From contig NTMA01000060.1 of NCBI GenBank assembly GCA_002917075.1, positions 124,001 through 188,000 on the forward strand: a stretch of DNA of 64,000 nt, given 5' to 3'. Below are positions 56,759 through 64,000 of the stretch, one piece after another; the stretch's first letter is position 1; each line of letters starts with the position of its first letter. Under the pieces are notes generated by a model. The model was given only the letters and a program-made list of their open reading frames with translations, made no database searches and had not been told where the DNA came from. The stretch is from Hawksworthiomyces lignivorus. Its lineage: Eukaryota; Ascomycota; Sordariomycetes; Ophiostomatales; Ophiostomataceae. The position numbers and the translations under genes are program-made.

Positions 56759-59700
56759 TGTGGGCGTTCTGTCTGGGCAAATAAGTAGAAAATAGTCGAT
56801 AGATGAAAAGACACAGCTGATCGAGGCTTTCGAGATATCACGAGCGGCTCTCGTTCATGGACGCGTCTAAGCTGAGTCGGGATGGGTGAGGACAATCTCG
56901 CAATAGTTGGCAAGCGTCCGATTGGTGAAAAGGGATTCAAAAGCAAAACTATCGGTGTCTTGTGTATACGTTGGTCCTGCCAAAGTCGTGTTTCAAAGTT
57001 CGTGGTTCTTCTTCTTCGTGGCCTCCGTTGATGGCAGAAGCAGGGAGGGCAAGAACAAAGAGAGTCAGATGGGTATCACGCGGATGTTCGGAGAGAAGCT
57101 CGCGTCTCTCGCCGTCGCCGTTCTCTATATTGCTGGATTCTTTCAAATAGGCTCCTTCACAGACGTTGAGACATTGAAAACTCGTCTTTCGTTTCCGTTG
57201 TGCCTGATCCGCCGCGTTCCTCGTCGTGGTATCGTCGAGGAATCGAAAACGTGCTTTCGGACGGGGATATTCTGACCGTGTTGTCGTCGGTTCTAGTCCT
57301 TGCAAGATGATACTCTGATACACGACCGTCAAAGGAAGAGCACAAGAAAGAAAGAAAGAAAGAAAAAAGAACCCGAAATCGAAACAAAGAAAGTGAGAGA
57401 CAAGTTGGGGTTAAACGAGTGGCTTGTTCGAAAACAGAAGTTGTGTTGCGTGAGAAGAGACGAGAAAAGAGTGAGTGTGTAAAGTGAAAAGACGGAATGG
57501 GCGAGGAAGAAGAAAGGGGAGGAGGAAACTGAGGAAGGGAAGGAATGGGTGGGGACGAGAAGAAGGAACGAGCGAGAAAACAGGAGATTGCGAGGAGATT
57601 GGGTGAGAATAGGCAAAGAGAAAACGGTTTGCTTGATAGGGGTGGTGCTTGGCTCGACACCTGCACCACTAACACGAGGGAGGGAGGATGGGATGAAATT
57701 TTTGGGTGTGGATAGGAGTGTGGATGGCTGCTGGGGAAAGGTGCGACCTGTAATACGTGTGGGTCGCAGAACTCATTCTTCACTGGAGGGTCTAGGTTGG
57801 GCTGTGTGCGTGTGAGTGCAATGGAAGGAGCGAGCGAGACACCCAGCACGGGGAAGGCAAGAGGGAAAAAAGGGAAAGGGGCATGTTCTGGGAAATTGCA
57901 CCGGAGTGGGTATCGTCGAGCAAGGTAGAGAGACAAGACCCAGAAAAAAAATAGAGGAAAATGAGCGGAAAAGGCAAGGAACGACACGCCAGCAGACAGG
58001 GCGATACGATTTCAGTTGGCTGTGTAGACTGGTACCTGACGCTATGTCAACAGGGCTCAACGAAGGTATCTTCCCTCGGCTCCCCGCCCAAGAGAGGCGC
58101 AGTCGCGCAGAAAAGATACATGCTGCTAGGATGTGTTGGCCGGTGCATCCCATCTTTCACCCGTTTCGGTTTAAGTTGCTGGAGCGCTAATGTAGGGGCT
58201 TTGGCCAATGAGAGCATTTACTCCCGGGAATACGTTGCTGATCAGCCGCTCTGGTTGGTCGGGACGGACAGGGCTAGCAAAGAAAGGGGAAGGACAAGAA
58301 ATACCTGAAAACACACCCCGGCAAGACGAATAACTTTGTACAGTACTTATACATAGTGCATATTTTGGTTGGCGAAGAGGTACCCACCCGAGCAAACCAT
58401 AACAAAACAATAATAAAAGAGGAAAGAGCAAACAAACCAGGACCCGACCAAGCAGTTCGCGTGTATCAGGGGGCACATCGTCGATCACCCTCTTTACGGG
58501 ATAAATTGCACACGGTGCACAACGACAGACACAAAAGGGCCGGTAGCGGTTATCACTGTGCACATTCTAAGAGTGCAGCTGCACGAGAGCAAGCCGAACA
58601 AGCCGTGTGCCCTCACTATTGGTTCGGCGAGGACTTTCAGATGTCCTTCGTGCTGTATCCGTAGTACCTTCGTCTTTTTCACTATGGGATGCCTTTTGCT
58701 TTTGCTTTTTTTCCCTCTCCATCCAAGCCTACGACGGCACAGAGGCAGAAAACAAAAAGTATACGGAGTAATTGTACGGAGTACATATACTGTATTACAT
58801 ACCACCTATGCAGCTGTTTCGTGCCACACCTGTGCGCGGACATTCTGTATTCTCCCGACCACAAACAATCTTTATCAGAGACAGAATCAGCCGAGATGTG
58901 CCTTTTCTGTTGGGCTTTGCCTTGCCTTTCCCGCTCGAACCACTTCTGGAAAATGGCAAAAGACAAAATAAACCGAAAAGAAAGAGGAGAGAGATGCAAT
59001 GAAACGGCGCCGAGAGAGACGATAACAGGAGAGCCGGAAAGGTGGACTTGCATGAGAAATGGACGTCTCTGCTCACGCGCCATTTTCGGTGGTCTCTTGG
59101 CGATACCGAGACAAAACTCGCCCAGCTTCTGACTCGCAATATATATGTACCGTGAACGCACGGTATGGAATACTGTCCGGTGATTCCTAACAGTGGAGCT
59201 TCCCTTCCCTTTCCTGAGGCCTGGCTTTTTGGCGAGAGGGGAGTTGAATGACGATCTGATCAAAGCAGATTGTAGCGCCGATGAAAAGCGACGTCCGCTT
59301 CTTATTTTCTCATTCGCTGAACGTCTCGCGAAGTGCTCGTTCATAGTGGTTCCTCCTTCATTTTTCGTTCTTCTCGTCTCCTATTCACCTTCTCGTCGTC
59401 GACCTGGTTTATTTCGTAAACAGTTTCTAGAAGGACATGGTAAGGGTATGGACCAGGACAGTGCCAAATCCCAACCAGAGCACCGTATTTTTCCTTTTCG
59501 TCCGCACAGAGTGATGCAATGGAGGCGGAGCGGTCTCCTTGTTCGAGATAGCAAGAAGCTTCCTAAAAAAAAAAATCCAGGGGAACCAAACAGGGACATC
59601 GACCAGTAAAACTTCCCTGTACCCGTGCTAATGAGAGATGCCTGCACAACCTCTTGCGCCTCAAACAAGCCGTGCAAAACCATTTATCTCTGCTCCTTGT

Positions 59701-61157
59701 TCAAAGCGAAACAGCCTTCAATAAAAAGACGCAGCCCCCTGAAGATGAAAAAGAGGGGTCGCTGTGGAACAGCTGGAAAGTCTGGAATTGGTGCATCTCC
59801 TGCGTTTTCTTTGCCTCCCGCCACCAGATGTCTTGCGTGTCCCTCTTGACCCTCTGTTCCTGCGGTTCAAAGAGACGATCTCTCCAATTTCTTAACCAAT
59901 TCAATTCCCATGTGGTACGGAGCGCACCGCACATACCGCCTCTCTTGCTTGCTGTGCCTTGCTATGATTTCCTATGCCGGGAAAACATTCGTAGTTGAAA
60001 CAACAGAGATTTACATTGCATTGCTAATCTGCTGTTCCTGAACCTTCTTTTACCCACGTAGAGGGAAACTAGAGATAGGCAAAAAGGAGGGGTCACCTTG
60101 CATCATAAAATGGCAGGTTATGATCTGGGGGGAAGGGGAGGGAGGGAGGATAAACGTGTGGTCTCGCCCTCCTTGTCAGACGGGATGTGCCATGCTTTTC
60201 TTCGCCCTTCTTCTCTGGTTATCTTTTTCTCTTTCTTGATTCGTGAAACGTTTTCTAACTAAAAGGTGACACCCGGTGTGCGAGAAGAGTACATCTTATC
60301 TTCAGCAAGAGAACAGCCACCGCAGAAACCTGCTTCTCAAGGTAACGACAATTACGGAGAATGTCAAAGCAATATCGTATCTCTCGTGTGCGCCGGGAAA
60401 GGAGTGAGACGGGCAAGCAATGATTCCTGGCTCGCCTGGGTACTATTAATGCCTGGTTTCTGCTATCTTCTAGTGTTGCCAGAAATAGGACAGAAAACTG
60501 TGGAAAGCAACAAAAACCTAAATAAACAAACGCAACGCTTCGAGATGCAACCAGCATCTAGTGGATGCAGTAGACCAAGACAAGGAAGAAAACCTAGCAT
60601 ACCGAATGCAGCCGTGTGGCGAACAAGAAAGAAGCGAAATTACCAACGCAACAGCTTTTGGCCCTGTTCTGATGCGTCCAGACTCTGTATTCCTTCCAAT
60701 TCGTACGCAGTACAGCGTATAACAAGCAGCTGCCTGGCCTGTGGTAGAGGAGAAGCCACTGGCAGGTAGACTAAATGTAGAGCTACACGCACCAAAGACA
60801 TGTGAAGGCGAATCCTACGAATGCAAATGCTCTTCCGTGCTTACATATGTATTAACCACAAGGCCGTGTACGCATCTTTTCCTCGGTCTTCTCTTTCTGT
60901 TTCTCGAGCTTTTCTCAGATCTCTTTTCTGCTACTCTGCCTACTCCGTACACGTACCTGTTTGTTGGGAGCGTGCCACCAGGAGTGGGTCGATCGCGTCT
61001 AGAAAAGACTCACACGCTGCAAGGAACGCATGAGAAAGAAAAAAATTCACAGAGTACGAGTACACGTATGTGGCAATGCAAGGACCTCCCCTGGCACAGA
61101 GAGGCAAGAAGAGACAGATAGAGAGGCGGCGGGATACCTATGCGTAATTGTACGGAG

Positions 61158-61196
61158 TACTCGTAATATACGTGTACTCGTACATACGTACGAGTA
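61158..61196. repeat. TACTCGTA direct and inverted repeats
   Basis: TACTCGTA occurs at 61158-61165 and 61175-61182, and its reverse complement TACGAGTA at 61189-61196. The last two form a perfect 8-bp stem with a 6-nt loop. A further inexact copy (AGTACGAGTAC) lies near 61057. It overlaps a GTACGGAGTAC motif. Confidence 0.75.
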
Positions 61197-61629
61197 TAGC
61201 GTCAAATATGCATATGCGTAATCCACCCTTTTGGAGGATGGCGGGATCTTGGCAATATATCTCATATCGGAGCCATATGCGGAATTCAAAGAGGAAAGCC
61301 CGTCGCGATTGTGCGGTGGGACCCAATACTGCGGTCGTGTTTATTTTTAAACCCAGCGAAATCGCGAAATTTTGGGACAAGGCGAGCAAGGCCATGGTAA
61401 AGCGCAGTGCAGTAGAGCAAATCGGGACGGCCGGTACATTTTGGCATCGTGCACACCACGATCGAGCAAGGCGGGCGGCGAAAGGGTTTACGACTAGCAG
61501 TTCCTGCTCCGCAGAGGACCAGGAGAGAAAAAGAAGCCAGAAGAGAAAAACCGGAGCTGTAATATCAAAAAGGTCCAAAAGGACGAGATACGAGCTCAGC
61601 GCCTGAAGCTAATGCAGGTGCCGTTGGCG

Positions 61630-61637
<8 letters not shown>

Positions 61638-61665
<28 letters not shown>
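61638..61665 (+). repeat. Homopolymer run of 28 T
   Basis: Uninterrupted run of 28 T residues in non-coding DNA. It could be a length-variable microsatellite or a sequencing/assembly weak spot. Confidence 0.9.
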
Positions 61666-63053
61666 GACGGCGTCATTTACGTGTTAGTGCTTCCCCGTAC
61701 CTGCATCTGCTTACATGCCATTGCTGTTCCGCAAGAGTCGAGACCTTTATGACATATGCTGACTTAGAAGATGCGCAGCTGTCAGAGGATTTTATGTATT
61801 CCCGTATTTTCTTTTGTTTTTGTTTTTCGTCTGTGAGAGATTGCAACGGTTTGCACGTCTGATATCTACGCGTCTGCGCATCTGGTACTCCTCCGTCGGG
61901 GTCCGTGAGATATGCATCCTTGCGAGAGAGGGTATATATACTACGTCGTAGTGCTCCTACAGAGAAGATAGATGCGTGTAAATGCCACAGGCGTGACATG
62001 ACGTGACGTGCCATGACGCGTGTTTTCTCGCGAGCAAACAATGCATTTCCCGTAGCATTGGAATGATAACGAACCGCTGTAAAAGGAAATTTCCTCCCCC
62101 AAAAGAATGAAATAGAGCCTCATGAGCCCTGCCACGTTTCCACACTGGGGCCTGAACACATGCACGCCCGCATTGTCCACGAAAAAACAGCGCTGCTTAC
62201 GGCCTATCGTGTTTGGCTATCGTGCGGGTGACAATTGGATCTCATGCAGCAGAGCCTAAAAAAAGTACGACACTACTACACTACTTTTCCTCTTTTTGCT
62301 CTTTTTTCATCTTTTCTCCTCGCCCCGGCCAATCCGGGATATGCTCACGTGCTCTACAACATGGCCAGTTGTTCACGACAATCCCATCAATGGCTTGCAA
62401 GGTAGTGATAAGCGCGGAAGAAGCAAAAAAAGAAAGGAGAAGAAAAATGTGCCGACGCGCCCGTCGCTCCGCCTCGGCGTGTACGGAAAAAGACGGAGGA
62501 GGCAATTTGGTCAAAATTGATGTCTTCCAAAGGAGAAAGCTTGCGCTTCTTCTCTCGGATTCGATGCGCATCGCCGAGCAGAGCGCTCCCCTTCAAGAGT
62601 GGAGAAAAGAGAGAGGGTCCGTTCCCAAGCGCCAGAGCTGTTTGTCTGCAGAGAAAGCCAGCTCGCGAAGGTCACATCGCCCCGTCCCTCGCTTTGCTCG
62701 ATGTTGATATACCGCTCGGAATACAGAGCTGGATCAAGGATGGGACTCGCCTTGTGCTCCACCTGCCGTGCGGAAAGATGAGAGAAGATGAGAAAGAAAA
62801 TCTAAACAAAGAAAGACAGAAAAGATAGAAAGAGAAAGAGAAAGAAAGATTTTCGTTGGACAAAGAAAAAGAAAGTTCACTGGAAGATGTGGCATGAGAG
62901 GACTGGGGGGCTGTATTCTCGTCCGTTCCATCGGGACAACCACAAAAAACTCCTGCGCCGCTTTTGTATATGGATTCCGTTTTCGTCGTGTAAGACCTAA
63001 GAAAGCAAAATGAAAAATTAAGTTTAATGCGCTCAGACGTTCGAATCACGCTC

Positions 63054-64000
63054 TCAACCCTGCTCCTGGCTCCTCTCCCGGCGCCGCGCGTGGACGTGCC
63101 CCTCGCCCTCCGCCTCCGAGCCTTCCTCCGTAGTCGCGCCGCCTTCCAGAACAGCTTCTGACAGCGAGCTGGCGGGTCCGGCGCTGCCCGCATACAATGG
63201 GCTCTCGAGCGCCGCAGCCACGGCCTCTTCGTGACGCTGGCGCATCGATCCGAAGACGGCCCGCTTCAGCATCTGCCGGCGCGGCGAGACGAGACGCTTC
63301 CCCCGCAGCTCGCGCGTCGTCGGGGGGCTGCGCGGCATGGGCTGGACCGCATCGCCGGGATCTGCACAGGCTTCGTCTGCGGTGGTGCCACTGCTGCCGC
63401 TGCCGCTGCCGCCGCTGCCGCCGCCGCTGCCGCCGCTGCTGCCAGCGGCCTCCGCATTGCCCCCCATCTGCGCGCGCAGCAGCCGCACCTCTCGCAGGCT
63501 GTCCCGCTGGCGGTCCAGCAGGCGGAGAGAGTTGTGGCGGATCTGGCGCAGCTGGTCTTCCATCTGCTGCAGCCGCGCGTTGTCCTCTGCTTCGTCCCGG
63601 AAGTCGGCTTCGTCCATCTCAATGTCGTAGTCATCCACGTCTTCGTCCATGTCCTCGTCCGCGTACGCTTCTTCTTCCTCATCGTACTCTTCCTCCTCCT
63701 CATCATCAAATTCGCCCACGTCCATAGCCGCGTCGTCTCTGTCGTCTTCACTCTCTTCTCTTCTGCGGACGGGGCTGCCACCATCGTCGTCACCATCGTC
63801 ATCATCTTCGTCGTCGTCAGGCTGCTCTGTTGTCGGCCGTGGGATGTCGCGCCTCGTCTGGCGGTCCTACTCGCCCTCGAAGAAGACGTTGTGCGCGCCG
63901 CTGTCGCGCCGCTCCTCCATGGCCTCCAGCTCGCGGTCGATCTCCATGATGTCGAGCATCTCTTCCTCGACGTTGCGGTCCTCGGCGGCCTCCTCGTCGT
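63054..64000 (-). CDS. C-terminal part of an acidic coiled-coil protein, with an in-frame UAG
   Basis: The frame enters from the right edge and reads Glu/Asp-rich helical sequence including EEEMLDIMEIDRELEAMEER up to TAG at 63867-63869. The same frame continues after that TAG for 47 codons to ATG 63725, then 223 codons to a TGA-type end at 63054. The downstream part has an acidic block (EEEEEYDEEEEAYADED), a likely coiled coil (NARLQQMEDQLRQIRHNSLR), a Gly/Ser linker, and a basic segment SPRRQMLKRAVFGSMRQRHE. One product therefore seems likely. Options: an intron of 96 nt (donor GTAGGA at 63870, acceptor GGCAG) containing a branch-like CTGAC; recoding or editing of UAG; or two genes. The intron is simplest but its donor is weak. 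I do not recognise the family. Confidence 0.6.

Larger units (their letters stand above)
56759..63053. other. Leader of the WSC gene and gene-poor interval
   Basis: From 56759 to about 58000 the minus strand is C/T-rich, fitting a long promoter/leader of the WSC gene. From 58000 to 63053 I find no convincing gene; frames such as 58682-59344 (minus) and 62213-62707 (plus) have random-like composition. ACTCCGT motifs occur at 58762, 58774, 59915, 60941 and 61150. A T28 run lies at 61638-61665. Confidence 0.4.

Noticed and set aside
57157..57987. 276-codon open frame on the minus strand
   Set aside because: Same reason: a Ser/Pro/Phe/Leu composition forced by a C/T-rich tract upstream of the WSC gene, with no domain or family signal.
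58682..59344. 220-codon open frame on the minus strand
   Set aside because: Rich in Arg, Ser, Phe and Cys without domains; overlapping frames on the other strand are equally long, as expected for chance.

Overview
The window reads as nuclear DNA of a filamentous ascomycete, most probably a Sordariomycete and perhaps from Hypocreales. Genes are spaced apart and on both strands. Introns are short (59-152 nt) with GTAAGT/GTATGT/GTGAGT-type donors and CAG/TAG acceptors. Two Zn2Cys6 regulators occur, and several genes have long pyrimidine-rich leaders. The order-level guess is inference; no marker gene such as rRNA is present.

Layout, left to right. 1-10 kb: the tail of an upstream gene, a 1242-codon Myb-type (Reb1-like) DNA-binding protein, and a long minus-strand gene (5458-9642) whose frame is interrupted by two UAG codons. 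10.6-12.6 kb: a membrane-anchored P-loop ATPase, probably mitochondrial. 12.6-23.3 kb: about 8.6 kb without a convincing gene, then a C/T-rich leader leading into an AT-hook plus Zn2Cys6 regulator (23302-25836). 27-36 kb: allantoinase (purine catabolism), polyprenyl diphosphate synthase COQ1 (ubiquinone side chain) divergent from a Vma12-type V-ATPase assembly factor. 36.3-46 kb: a lone ESCO-type zinc-finger protein, then five co-oriented minus-strand genes: MDR oxidoreductase, phosphatidylserine-decarboxylase-like enzyme, secreted DUF8021 protein, APH-type phosphotransferase and a small Cys/His protein. 48.6-56.8 kb: a second Zn2Cys6 regulator with an expanded zinc cluster, and a WSC-domain wall-stress sensor. 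56.8-63 kb: gene-poor. 63-64 kb: the C-terminal part of an acidic coiled-coil protein that runs off the window.

The strongest unusual signal is the 5458-9642 gene. Its one reading frame continues for about 440 and then 164 codons past two in-frame UAG stops. Each UAG lies in the loop of a perfect short hairpin in the mRNA (6-bp and 7-bp stems), and both loops share AUAGGA. This is the arrangement expected for A-to-I mRNA editing of premature stop codons (UAG to UGG) known from the sexual stage of Sordariomycetes. A third in-frame UAG, in the gene at the right edge, is more ambiguous and could sit inside an intron. No tRNA, rRNA, CRISPR array or recognisable transposon was found.
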